Positions 46,982 to 54,854 of a stretch of DNA of 64,000 nt are shown piece by piece. Source of the stretch: Rhizobium leguminosarum bv. trifolii WSM2297 (GTDB lineage: Bacteria; Pseudomonadota; Alphaproteobacteria; Rhizobiales; Rhizobiaceae); contig NZ_JH719395.1 of assembly GCF_000271845.1 (NCBI RefSeq), forward strand, positions 4,580,146 to 4,644,145. Reading direction: 5' to 3'. Position 1 is the stretch's first letter. The number at the start of each line of letters is the position of its first letter. The translations under genes and the position numbers were made by a program. The notes beneath the pieces were generated by a model. That model saw nothing but the letters and a program-made list of their open reading frames with translations, made no database searches and had not been told where the DNA came from.

Positions 46982-47010
46982 TTGTTCAAAACCGCCCTTC
47001 ATGCTAGAAA
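46982..47010 (+). promoter_or_regulatory. Candidate promoter of the Met leader/metRS transcript
   Basis: TTGTTC at 46982-46987 and TAGAAA at 47005-47010 are 17 bp apart, close to the rhizobial CTTGAC and CTATAT boxes (CTTGTT and CTAGAA in that alignment, four of six each). The start of transcription would fall near 47016-47017, at the leader ATG. Confidence 0.45.
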
Positions 47011-47015
47011 ATGGC

Positions 47016-47066
47016 ATGGACAACACCCTGATCAGCACTTTCGTGATGATGATGCCGCGCTCATAG
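47016..47066 (+). CDS. Leader peptide with three consecutive Met codons
   Basis: Sixteen codons read MDNTLISTFVMMMPRS and stop with TAG. Three ATG codons stand in a row at 47046-47054, just before a set of hairpins and a terminator ahead of a methionyl-tRNA synthetase gene. This is the layout of amino-acid leader peptides such as trpL or pheL, with the codon matching the gene's own amino acid. An in-frame ATG at 47001 would give 21 residues. The ATG at 47016 coincides with the predicted transcription start, so the leader may be translated as a leaderless message. Function inferred from layout only. Confidence 0.7.
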   Translation: MDNTLISTFVMMMPRS

Positions 47067-47122
47067 CGTGGCGGGTTTCGTGCGTCCACATGCACCAGCG
47101 ACCGCCCTCGAGGCGGTCTTTT
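47055..47122 (+). promoter_or_regulatory. Ribosome-mediated attenuator with terminator
   Basis: Region 1, CCGCGC (47055-47060), can pair with region 2, GCGTGG (47066-47071). The GGCGG (47070-47074) in region 2 can instead pair with CCGCC (47102-47106) in region 3. Region 3, GACCGCC (47100-47106), can also pair with GGCGGTC (47112-47118), giving a terminator followed by TTTT (47119-47122). A ribosome stalled on the Met codons would cover region 1 and favour the 2:3 antiterminator; one reaching the TAG (47064-47066) would cover 2 and favour termination. An extra hairpin, GTGCGT with ATGCAC, lies between. Confidence 0.65.
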
Positions 47123-47172
47123 CATGGGCGATCCGTCTCGCGGGCAACAACAGCCTTCGAAAGGAAACGCCG

Positions 47173-48849
47173 ATGAACAAGATCTACCTCACCACCTCGA
47201 TCCCCTATGTCAATGCCGCGCCGCATGTGGGCTTCGCCCTCGAACTCGTCCAGGCCGATGCTTACGCCCGCCATTTCAGGCTTCTCGGCCATGACCTCAG
47301 GTTCCAGTGTGGAACCGACGACAACAGCCTGAAGAATGTCAGGGCTGCCGAAGCCGCGGGATTGCAGGTGAGGGACTTCGTCAATGCCAATGCCGACAGG
47401 TTCGAGCGCCTTGGCCGCCGGCTCGATATCTCCAACGAGGAATTCGTCCACACCTCCCGCGATCCAAGGCATGTCGCCTGCGTCCACGCCTTATGGCGGG
47501 CCTGCGCTGAAAACGGCGATCTCTATCGCAAGGCCTATGAGGGCCTCTATTGCGTCGGCTGCGAACAGTTCTACGAGCCGTCGGAACTCGATGACGGGCG
47601 CTGCCCGGAACATGGGATTGCTCTTGAGATCGTCCGCGAGGAGAACTGGTTCTTCCGTCTCTCCCGATATGGCGGCAGGCTGCTCGAACTGATCGAGACC
47701 GGTGAATTTCGCATCGTCCCCGCCCATCGGCGCAATGAAGTCCTTGCCCTGCTGCGGCGCGGGCTGACCGACATCAGCGTCTCGCGCAGTGCCGAACGGG
47801 CGCGAGGCTGGGGCGTTGCCGTTCCCGATAGCGATGGCGCCGATGGAGGCGAAGTCGTCTACGTCTGGTTCGATGCCCTGGCGAACTATCTCACAGGCCT
47901 TGGCCACGGGGCCGATGAAGCGCTCGTGCAGCCTTATTGGCACGGTGGAGAACGCATCCACGTCGTCGGCAAGGGCATCTCCAAGTTCCACGCCATCTAT
48001 TGGCCGGCCATCCTGCTGTCCGCCGGCCTGCCGCCGCCATCGTCGCTGCTCGTGCACGGTTACGTCACGGTCGACGGCAGGAAGATCGGCAAGTCGGCCG
48101 GCAACGGCATCGACCCGGAAGGCATCATCGACACCTACGGAACGCCGGACGCGCTGCGTTATTACCTGCTCCGGCACATACGGTCGGGCGACGATGGCGA
48201 CTTCTCGGCCGAGCGTCTCGAAGCCGCATGGTCGGACGAACTCGCAGGCCAGCTCGGAAATCTCGCCAACCGGGTGCTTGCCCTTTTAGATCGGTCGTTC
48301 GGCGGCATCGTACCGGCCGTGCCGGACACCGAATTCGTGCAGCAGGCTCTCCGGCTTCCTGGGAAGGTGGCGGAGGCTTTCGACGCCTACGAACTCCATG
48401 TCGGCCTTACCGATATTTTCGAGTTTATCGGCGAGGCGAACCGGCGGTTTACAAAACGCGCACCATGGGCGGATGCGAAAGCGCTGCTTGGCGATGCCGC
48501 TCCGGAGGATCGCAAAGCGACCGCCGAACGTCTTGGCGCTTGCCTGGCCGAGCAGGTCTTCGGCCTTGCGATCGTTGCCCGCTGCCTCCTGCCGTTCCTG
48601 CCGGGCTCGGCTGCAAAGCTGCATTCCAGGCTGGGAATAGCGTCTCCTCGCCTCTATCGGGATCCCATGATCGTGAGTGGGGTTAAAAGCCGCTGCACAA
48701 GCCGTGCTCTTTCCGCAAAGAGCGGTTGCCTGTGCGTAAGCGGCCCGAGAGAAAATATTCTGCGCTGTAAGTCAGCAGCGCAGGAGAGTGTCATGAAACT
48801 TTCATATTGGGGCCATTGCCGGTCTCGCAATAATAATCTACTATTTTAA
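47173..48849 (+). CDS. metG: Methionyl-tRNA synthetase, second type, with aberrant C-terminus
   Basis: A 558-residue class I synthetase. The HIGH motif is HVGF at 18-21 and the KMSKS motif is KIGKS near 302. The zinc knuckle reads CVGC ... CPEH, with His replacing the last Cys of the usual pattern. SIPYVNAAPHVGFALELVQA opens the Rossmann fold. It charges tRNA-Met, presumably as a paralogue or antibiotic-insensitive form, because a main metG is expected elsewhere. The recognisable sequence ends near residue 493 (KLHSRLGIAS). The last 65 residues do not resemble MetRS and may come from a frameshift or truncation. The ATG at 47173 follows AAGGAAACG. Confidence 0.85.
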   Translation: MNKIYLTTSIPYVNAAPHVGFALELVQADAYARHFRLLGHDLRFQCGTDDNSLKNVRAAEAAGLQVRDFVNANADRFERLGRRLDISNEEFVHTSRDPRHVACVHALWRACAENGDLYRKAYEGLYCVGCEQFYEPSELDDGRCPEHGIALEIVREENWFFRLSRYGGRLLELIETGEFRIVPAHRRNEVLALLRRGLTDISVSRSAERARGWGVAVPDSDGADGGEVVYVWFDALANYLTGLGHGADEALVQPYWHGGERIHVVGKGISKFHAIYWPAILLSAGLPPPSSLLVHGYVTVDGRKIGKSAGNGIDPEGIIDTYGTPDALRYYLLRHIRSGDDGDFSAERLEAAWSDELAGQLGNLANRVLALLDRSFGGIVPAVPDTEFVQQALRLPGKVAEAFDAYELHVGLTDIFEFIGEANRRFTKRAPWADAKALLGDAAPEDRKATAERLGACLAEQVFGLAIVARCLLPFLPGSAAKLHSRLGIASPRLYRDPMIVSGVKSRCTSRALSAKSGCLCVSGPRENILRCKSAAQESVMKLSYWGHCRSRNNNLLF

Positions 48850-48891
48850 TCAGGAAACAAGATTTCCTGAAACAAAACGAAAGGATACTGA

Positions 48892-49068
48892 TTGGATACA
48901 TTTTTCTCGGATGGTGTGCTCTTCGCATGCTTCATCCTGTTTTGTGCCCTGATGATCATGAGCAGCAAGCACAAGTCGGGCAGCTCTGGCGACGGCGGTG
49001 GAGTTGGGTTCGACACCTCCCATGGCGGCTGTGACGGCGGGGGTGGAGACGGAGGTGGTGGAGATTAG
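48892..49068 (+). CDS. Small glycine-rich single-span membrane protein
   Basis: A 58-residue protein read from TTG at 48892, with AAGGA six bases upstream. Residues 9-22 are hydrophobic (VLFACFILFCALMI), followed by a basic patch (SSKHKSG) and a Gly/Asp-rich tail (DGGGVGFD...CDGGGGDGGGGD). It has two hydrophobic-segment cysteines and one later. Similar small Gly-rich proteins occur in rhizobia without known function. The good ribosome site and the terminator 26 bp after the stop argue that it is real. Confidence 0.6.
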   Translation: MDTFFSDGVLFACFILFCALMIMSSKHKSGSSGDGGGVGFDTSHGGCDGGGGDGGGGD

Positions 49069-49094
49069 ATAAGCTGAAATCGATAGAATGCCCG

Positions 49095-49116
49095 ACCGCC
49101 TTGAGGCGGTTTTTTG
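49095..49116 (+). terminator. Intrinsic terminator of the small glycine-rich gene
   Basis: ACCGCC (49095-49100), a TTGA loop, GGCGGT (49105-49110), then a run of T. Its stem sequence resembles the one of the attenuator at 47100. Confidence 0.85.
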
Positions 49117-49320
49117 TTGCCCGGTTTCCAGGCCATGCTGAGACGACAGAGACGGGAGCTTGGAGGGGAAGGGCTGCAGGTGAGGGGTCGACTTTATCGA
49201 TATGCCGCCGCCGCCTAGGTCCAATTTCAGAGAATCGGCAGCAGACCTAGGAATTGAGGCTCGCGACCTGCAACGACGGAGGTTGAGAGACGATCGCCAT
49301 CGACGGCGCCGCCAACGCAC

Positions 49321-49349
49321 AATGGCCGCCCTCGACGAAGGCGGCCATT
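49321..49349. terminator. Hairpin between the small gene and bioY
   Basis: AATGGCCGCC (49321-49330) pairs with GGCGGCCATT (49340-49349) around a 9-nt loop. No T tract on either side is convincing. It lies 28 bp beyond the bioY stop and may terminate the bioMNY transcript. The rest of 49117-49377 holds no supported gene. Confidence 0.45.
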
Positions 49350-49377
49350 GATGGGATTTGCGATAGAGTACCGACTC

Positions 49378-49941
49378 TTATGCGCGCGCCGGCAACAGGG
49401 GATAGCCGACCATGACGGCGCGGCCGACGAGGGCGGCGACGAAAGCCTTGATCACGTCCCCCGGAATGAAGGCCATCGAGCCGACAAAGGCCTTCGTGAA
49501 GCCGAGACCGGCGACGGTCGCGAGATAGGTGATGCCGAAAGCATAGAGCACGACGATGCCGCCGGCCATGGCGGTGAGGAAGAAGCTCACCGTCTGCACG
49601 AGGCCGGATTGCTGCTCGTTGACCAGTCGCTCGCTGAGAAAGCCGGTGACGAAGGCGGCAAAGATCCAGCCGACCAGGAAGCCGGCTGTTGGCGAGGCGA
49701 AGATGGCAAGCCCGCCGCGGCCGCCCGAGAGCACCGGCAGGCCGATGGCGACCAGCAACAGCACGATCAGCACGGCGATGGCGCCGCGGCGCGCGCCAAG
49801 CACGACGCCGGCCATCATGACGCCGAGCGACTGCGCGGTGATCGGCACCGGAATGAAGCCGAGCGAGATTGGCGGCAGCAGGCCGAGCGCCACGATGATC
49901 GCGGCAAAGAGGGCGGTAAGAACGAGGTCGCGGGTGCTCAT
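49378..49941 (-). CDS. bioY: Biotin transporter substrate-binding subunit
   Basis: A 187-residue membrane S component of an energy-coupling-factor transporter. About six helices are seen, with the conserved PVPITAQSLGVMMAGVVLGA loop and SPTAGFLVGWIFAAFVTGF. BioY binds biotin in the membrane; BioMN supplies energy. The ATG at 49941 is chosen (GGAAG five bases upstream); ATGs at 49944 and 49962 are in frame. It is the last gene of bioM-bioN-bioY, 24 bp after bioN. Rhizobia often need external biotin, so an uptake operon fits. Confidence 0.93.
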   Translation of the reverse strand: MSTRDLVLTALFAAIIVALGLLPPISLGFIPVPITAQSLGVMMAGVVLGARRGAIAVLIVLLLVAIGLPVLSGGRGGLAIFASPTAGFLVGWIFAAFVTGFLSERLVNEQQSGLVQTVSFFLTAMAGGIVVLYAFGITYLATVAGLGFTKAFVGSMAFIPGDVIKAFVAALVGRAVMVGYPLLPARA

Positions 49942-49965
49942 CATGACTTCCGTGTTTATCAATCG

Positions 49966-50574
49966 TTAACTTCCATGCCGCCGAATGCCGCGCGCGTCAA
50001 TTGCCGCGGCGATATTATCCGCATCCTTGAGCGTCAGGATGATCAGCGGCGCAAGCAGTGTCGTCGGCCGAACCTTCAGCCCGCGGGCCCTGTGCGCCTC
50101 GCGGATCGCCTGATAACGCGTGACGATTTCCGGGACGAAGCGCAGCACCAGCCCAAGCGCCAGGCCGATGTCGTCGGCCCGCACCCAGCCGGTGCGTTCG
50201 AGCGGCCGGGAAAGCGCCGTCACCTCGTCGATGAAGGCGGTGATCGAAGTCGTCGCCGTCACGGCGGCGGCAAAAAGCATCAGCGCCGTCAGCCGCAGCA
50301 GCGGTACGAGCGCCTCCTGCCAGGGATGGAAAATCAGGTTGAAGAGCGCCACGACCGCGATCGTCAGGAAGATCGGCCGCAACCGGCTGAGCCCATCGCG
50401 AAGCGGCAGGCCGACCATGCGGTAGACGGCCGCCGCCAGCAGCATGGCGATCGAAAGCAGGAGGAGATTGCCGGTGATGAACAGCGCGATGCTGAAGGCT
50501 GCAAGCGACAACAGCTTTAGCCGCGGCGAAAGCCGGTGCATCACGCTGTTGCCTTCGACATAGAGCGACTGCAT
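49966..50574 (-). CDS. bioN: Biotin ECF transporter transmembrane protein
   Basis: A 202-residue EcfT-type membrane protein. Five or so helices include ALFITGNLLLLSIAMLLAAA and LVPLLRLTALMLFAAAV. The two coupling motifs, with the family's ARG signature, are AHRARG near 164 and DARG near 195. It links the ATPase BioM to BioY. Its ATG shares one base with the bioM stop (TGATG), so translation is coupled. Confidence 0.92.
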   Translation of the reverse strand: MQSLYVEGNSVMHRLSPRLKLLSLAAFSIALFITGNLLLLSIAMLLAAAVYRMVGLPLRDGLSRLRPIFLTIAVVALFNLIFHPWQEALVPLLRLTALMLFAAAVTATTSITAFIDEVTALSRPLERTGWVRADDIGLALGLVLRFVPEIVTRYQAIREAHRARGLKVRPTTLLAPLIILTLKDADNIAAAIDARGIRRHGS

Positions 50575-51263
50575 CAGGCAGCGATCTCCCTGTAGTGGGC
50601 GATCGCTTCGGCCGCCGGCGCATCCGCGGCAACCCGGCCTTCATGAAACAGCAATACCCGTTCGTAACCGGAGATCAGCTCCAGATCGTGGGTGATGACG
50701 ATGGCGCTTTCCGGCAGCCCGGCGATAATCCCTTCGACCAGCGCCCGGTTCTTCAGGTCGAGCTGGTTGGTCGGCTCGTCGAGGATGAGAATACCGGGCC
50801 CCGTCGCCAGCACCGAGCAGAGGGCGGCCACCTGCAACTCGCCGCCGGAAAGCTCGTGCGCTCGACGATCGGCGAGCGCCTCGGCGCCGAAGCGGGCAAG
50901 CACGTCCTCGACCTTCGCCTCGATCTCCGCCTTGGTGAAGCCGCGCCGCTTCAGCCCGAAGGCGATGTCGTCCCGGACGATCGGCAGGATGATCTGGTTT
51001 TGCGGCGACTGGAAGATGAAGCCGACATCGGCCACCGCCGTCTTGTCGTCGGCCGTGTCGCGGCCGTTGACGGTGACCCGTCCGATCGTCGGCTTGGACA
51101 ATCCGTTGATCAGCCGCGCGAAGGTGGTCTTGCCCGAACCGTTCAGCCCGATGACGCCGATGCGCTTGCCACTGATGCCGAGCGTCAGCGGCTGCAGCGC
51201 CACCCGCGTTCCGAAACTGACCCCGGCGCCTTCGAATTGTATGTCCAAATCCACCCCTCGCAT
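50574..51263 (-). CDS. bioM: Biotin ECF transporter ATP-binding protein
   Basis: A 229-residue ABC ATPase. Walker A is GLNGSGKTT near 38-46, the Q loop is in FQSPQNQ, the signature LSGGE sits near 140, and Walker B reads ILILDEPTNQLD, with the switch His in ITHD. It energises biotin uptake with BioN and BioY. The ATG at 51263 has a weak site; a TTG at 51248 with GAGGGG five bases upstream is a real alternative and would drop five residues. A copy of the main repeat and a GATATC dyad lie upstream. Confidence 0.93.
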   Translation of the reverse strand: MRGVDLDIQFEGAGVSFGTRVALQPLTLGISGKRIGVIGLNGSGKTTFARLINGLSKPTIGRVTVNGRDTADDKTAVADVGFIFQSPQNQIILPIVRDDIAFGLKRRGFTKAEIEAKVEDVLARFGAEALADRRAHELSGGELQVAALCSVLATGPGILILDEPTNQLDLKNRALVEGIIAGLPESAIVITHDLELISGYERVLLFHEGRVAADAPAAEAIAHYREIAA

Positions 51264-51292
51264 TTTTACCGGAAGAGATTACCGGCGCCGGC

Positions 51293-51426
51293 GCCTCATC
51301 CGGCTGCCGCCACCTTCGCCCCGCGCGCGGGGAGAAGGGGATATGCCGCAACCTCTCCGTCCCCATCGACGCCTCGCAAGGCACGTCCCCTCTCCCCGCG
51401 AGCGGGGAGAGGGTTAGGGTGAGGGG
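51293..51426 (-). repeat. Intergenic repeat, copy 6 (inverted orientation)
   Basis: It reads CCTCATCCGGCTGCCGCC at the left and GAGGGTTAGGGTGAGGGG at the right: the complement of the full element. It occupies half of the divergent gap between bioM and the YcaQ-type gene, so it lies in or near the bioM promoter region. Confidence 0.85.
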
Positions 51427-51481
51427 CAGCCATTGGCGCCAACCTGACAGCAGTGCTTCTACAAAGAGCAAATCTCGCTGT

Positions 51482-51502
51482 CGATATCTGATAGCGATAT
51501 CG
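51482..51502. promoter_or_regulatory. CGATATC dyad in the bioM/ycaQ gap
   Basis: CGATATC-TGATAGC-GATATCG is a perfect 7+7 inverted repeat with a 7-bp centre, 37 bp before the ATG at 51539. It may be an operator. It does not match the TTATCTATAA-like site known for the biotin regulator BioR. Confidence 0.35.
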
Positions 51503-51538
51503 GGTGGCTAGGAAGATTTTCCGCGGTATGATGCATCC

Positions 51539-52729
51539 ATGACGAATCTGCTTTCCAATTCCGACGCCCGCCGGGTCTTCCTCGCCAAGCAAGGCCTCAG
51601 CGCCCCGCCGAACCGCGCCTTGACCAAGGAGGGCCTGCTGCAGCTGATCCGCGAGCTGGGCTTCGTCCAGGTGGACAGCATCCAGACGGTGGAGCGGGCG
51701 CATCACCAGATCCTGTTTTCCCGCAACCAGACTTACCGGCGCGAGCACCTGACGGCGCTGCTCGAAAAGGACGGCGCGCTGTTCGAGCATTGGACGCACG
51801 ACGCCTCCATCCTGCCGAGCGCCTTCTTCGTCTACTGGAAGCACAAGTTCCGTCATCAGGAGAAGGTCATTATCGAACGCTGGCGCAAATGGCGCGGCGA
51901 GGGTTTCGAGACGGCTTTCGAGGAAACCTATGAGCGCGTCCATCGCGACGGCGCAATCCTCGCCCGCGACATCAAGGCCGACGGCCATGTCTCCGGCGGC
52001 TGGTGGAACTGGCATCCGAACAAGACGGCGCTTGAATATTTCTGGCACACCGGCAAGTTCGCCATCGCCGGCCGCTCGAACTTCCAGAAGATCTATGATC
52101 TCACCGAGCGCGTCATCCCGGCCGAGTTTCGCGAGCCGGAGGTGAGCCGCGAGGAATTCGTCGACTGGGCCTGCCGCAGTGCGCTGACCCGCCTCGGCTT
52201 TGCCACCCATGGCGAGATATCGGCCTTCTGGAGCCTCGTCTCGCCCGATGAGGCCAAGGGCTGGGTATCCGCCCATCGCGACGAGCTGATCGAAGTGCTG
52301 ATCGAACCGGCGCTCGGGGCCAAGCCGCGCCCATCCTGGGCTTTTGCCGATTTCCTCTCGACGCTCGACAGCTACCCCGGCGCTCCGCCCCGCATCCGCG
52401 TGCTCAGTCCCTTCGACCCGATGATCCGCGACCGCAACCGCACCGAACGCCTGTTCGGCTTTTTCTATCGCATCGAGATCTTCGTGCCGGAGCCGAAACG
52501 CGAATATGGCTACTACGTCTTCCCACTGCTCGAAGGCGACAAGCTGATCGGCCGCATCGACATGAAGGCGGACCGGAAGAAGTCGACACTCGACGTCAAG
52601 CGGCTGTGGCTGGAGCCGGGTGTGAAGGCTTCGGCCGGGCGGCTGGAGCGGCTGGAGGCGGAGCTGGACCGGGTGGCGCGTTTTGCCGGCGTCGAGAAAG
52701 TCGTGCTTCTCGATGGGTGGCGAGAATGA
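51539..52729 (+). CDS. YcaQ-type winged-helix DNA glycosylase
   Basis: A 396-residue protein of the HTH_42 family that includes E. coli YcaQ/AlkX and Streptomyces AlkZ, which unhook DNA interstrand crosslinks. The catalytic QxD motif is present (LGFVQVDSIQTVERAHHQIL near 41-60), and TKEGLLQLIREL comes from a winged-helix unit. Later blocks include LFEHWTHDASILPSAFFVYW and SPFDPMIRDRNRTERLFGF. Length fits. The first ATG at 51539 is used; a good ribosome site is not evident (GGTATGATG context). Divergent from bioM. Confidence 0.87.
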   Translation: MTNLLSNSDARRVFLAKQGLSAPPNRALTKEGLLQLIRELGFVQVDSIQTVERAHHQILFSRNQTYRREHLTALLEKDGALFEHWTHDASILPSAFFVYWKHKFRHQEKVIIERWRKWRGEGFETAFEETYERVHRDGAILARDIKADGHVSGGWWNWHPNKTALEYFWHTGKFAIAGRSNFQKIYDLTERVIPAEFREPEVSREEFVDWACRSALTRLGFATHGEISAFWSLVSPDEAKGWVSAHRDELIEVLIEPALGAKPRPSWAFADFLSTLDSYPGAPPRIRVLSPFDPMIRDRNRTERLFGFFYRIEIFVPEPKREYGYYVFPLLEGDKLIGRIDMKADRKKSTLDVKRLWLEPGVKASAGRLERLEAELDRVARFAGVEKVVLLDGWRE

Positions 52730-52769
52730 TTTTCGCCCGCTCCTAGGCGTCTTTCGTCAGCCTCATCCT

Positions 52770-54752
52770 TCAGTCGCAGTGGCAGGCGGGTAGCGGTCCA
52801 TCCTCGCCGGGTTTCCGATTGTCGATGCTGTGCCGATTGACGTCTGCCGGCAGGTTCATCGCGATATTCTCCTTGAAGAAGCCATTCGGCTTCAAGGTGA
52901 ACCCGGCATACTCGACCGGCATGATGGGAAAGTCTTCCGGCTTGCAGACATGGGTATGGCCGAAAGAGTGCCAAAGCACGACATCCGCATTTTCGATCGG
53001 CCGATTCTGTTTCACGTATTTCGGCAGCCCGTCGCCGCCGGCATGGACGTTCGGGTAATCGCCGCTGGCATATTTCTCCTTGGCGTCGAAAGCCGTGACC
53101 CAGATGTGCTTGGTGGCAAAGCCGCCGCGTTCGCGAACGGTTGACCCTTCCTGAGCGAGCATCACTGGGCTCGGCATGACGGCGACCTTGTAGCCGGGTG
53201 CACGGCCGACGCTGTTCTTCTCATTGGTGTTGCTCACCTTCCAGTATTTGCCGGTGACGCCGTCGGCGACAGCGGGCGAGTCCAGTTCGCGCGCCAGCAA
53301 TTTCGTCGTCGTGTCGAAGACATTGCCGTAAGGATTGTCCTTGCCCCAGGGGCGCGGGACGAACTCGTGTTCGGTCACCGTGTTGCCGCCGCCGTCGACA
53401 TCCATATGCAGACGGGCATTGAAGAAATGCTGATGGGTCGGGCCGCCGAGATTTTCGTCGACCATACCGCCCCACTGATAGGTCTCGCCGGGAGCGACCG
53501 CTGCCGTCTGGATGATGCCGGTCAGCTTGGCCTCCAGCTGGATCGTGCCGTCCTGGTAGAGATACCAGTAAAAGCCGTAATCGTAGTTGCCGACCGTGGC
53601 GAAGAAGCTGATGGCCAGTCGGCGCGAGCGGCGCACTTCGAAGATGCCGTTGCGGAATTCGTAGTGCTTCCACAGGATGCCGTAATCCTCTTCATGCATG
53701 CACACGGCATTTTTCATGACGAAGGGCTGGCCAAGGTCGTCGGCGGCCGGAATATCGAAATAGTGGATCTGGCCAAGGCAATCGCAGCCGAGTTCCAGCG
53801 AATTCGCAAGCCGGCCAAGGCCATACTCGCCGGCGTCGAATGCGCTCTTCCAATAGTGGTTTGCGGTCGGATCTGCATAGGGCACCACCATTTCGGTGAC
53901 GCTGGCGCGGAAGATGATCGGCCGGAACCTCCCGTCATCCTTGATTGACAGTTCGTGCAGCACCAGACCCTCGCGCGGGGTGAAGCCGACGCGAAAGCTC
54001 CAGTTCTGCCATTCGACCTTCCAGCCATCGACGCTGAAGCTCGGACCATTCGGCTGGACGATGTTGAGCGGCTTCACATCCTTGCGCGTGTCCGGAAAGG
54101 CCTCGCGGCCATAGTTGCGTTTCTTCTTCGGAACCGGTGGAGCCTTCTCGTCGTCGACGAGATCGACGACTTTGTTGCTGATCAGGTCGACGACCGCAAC
54201 GACGCCTTCGATCGGATGCGCGTAACCATTGTCGCGGACGTCTTCGCGCCAATAGCTGACGGCGCGCACGATGCGCTTGCCATTCTCGAAATCGCGGCCG
54301 AAATAGCCGGAGGAGAAAGGGTCTATCTGGATGAGCGCAATGTCCTCATCGGTGATCCCCCGGCGCTTGACGGCTGCAATCCAGCGAGGATCAGACTTGA
54401 CCGTCGCTTCGACGGTTTCGAACTCGCACAACATGACCGGCGGCTGGCCGTAGGGTGCCTCGCCGAGCGGCAGGCGATCGAAGCTATGCACCTGCTTGCG
54501 GCTGAGATCGACGATAATTTCGGCCACCTCGCCAGATAAGCTGTCGAGCACCAATATGAAGGCAAGGCGCGGCAAGTTCGAGCCAGCCTTCCAACCGGCA
54601 ATATCGGCCTTGGAAGGCTCTTCCAGCCGCACGATCGGGAAGCGGCATTGCGGCCCGAGCTTGCGGCTCTCCTTGGCGACCAGCATCGCCTCGTCGATCT
54701 CGGCGAGGCTTAGCGGGTCGAGCGGATGGGTGGCGGAAACCTGAATATCCAT
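52770..54752 (-). CDS. Copper-containing primary-amine oxidase
   Basis: A 660-residue quinoprotein amine oxidase. The tyrosine that becomes topaquinone is in VGNYDYGFYW near 388. Copper ligands HQH (GPTHQHFFNAR) lie near 438, and the third His is in HSFGHTHVCKPEDFPIMPVE near 600. It turns a primary amine, O2 and water into aldehyde, ammonia and peroxide. No signal peptide is seen, so a cytoplasmic or unknown location is likely. The ATG at 54752 follows AAGGATAC. It is downstream of an APC permease and a small ORF on the same strand, with a divergent AraC gene; the set looks like an amine-uptake and oxidation unit. Confidence 0.93.
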   Translation of the reverse strand: MDIQVSATHPLDPLSLAEIDEAMLVAKESRKLGPQCRFPIVRLEEPSKADIAGWKAGSNLPRLAFILVLDSLSGEVAEIIVDLSRKQVHSFDRLPLGEAPYGQPPVMLCEFETVEATVKSDPRWIAAVKRRGITDEDIALIQIDPFSSGYFGRDFENGKRIVRAVSYWREDVRDNGYAHPIEGVVAVVDLISNKVVDLVDDEKAPPVPKKKRNYGREAFPDTRKDVKPLNIVQPNGPSFSVDGWKVEWQNWSFRVGFTPREGLVLHELSIKDDGRFRPIIFRASVTEMVVPYADPTANHYWKSAFDAGEYGLGRLANSLELGCDCLGQIHYFDIPAADDLGQPFVMKNAVCMHEEDYGILWKHYEFRNGIFEVRRSRRLAISFFATVGNYDYGFYWYLYQDGTIQLEAKLTGIIQTAAVAPGETYQWGGMVDENLGGPTHQHFFNARLHMDVDGGGNTVTEHEFVPRPWGKDNPYGNVFDTTTKLLARELDSPAVADGVTGKYWKVSNTNEKNSVGRAPGYKVAVMPSPVMLAQEGSTVRERGGFATKHIWVTAFDAKEKYASGDYPNVHAGGDGLPKYVKQNRPIENADVVLWHSFGHTHVCKPEDFPIMPVEYAGFTLKPNGFFKENIAMNLPADVNRHSIDNRKPGEDGPLPACHCD

Positions 54753-54854
54753 GAGAGTATCCTTCCTGAATGGAAAAATCGTGGCTGATACGGCCGCCTG
54801 GTTCGCCGCGCTGCCCTGGAGCAGCATGATTTCGGGCCGGATCGGCCTCGTACT

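Noticed and set aside
49202..49351. Short plus-strand frame (MPPPPRSNFRESA...) after the small glycine-rich gene
   Set aside because: No ribosome site; Arg-rich composition; the end overlaps the hairpin at 49321.
51264..51538. A BioR-type operator (TTATCTATAA-like) upstream of bioM
   Set aside because: No sequence close to that pattern was found in the gap or between bioN and bioY.
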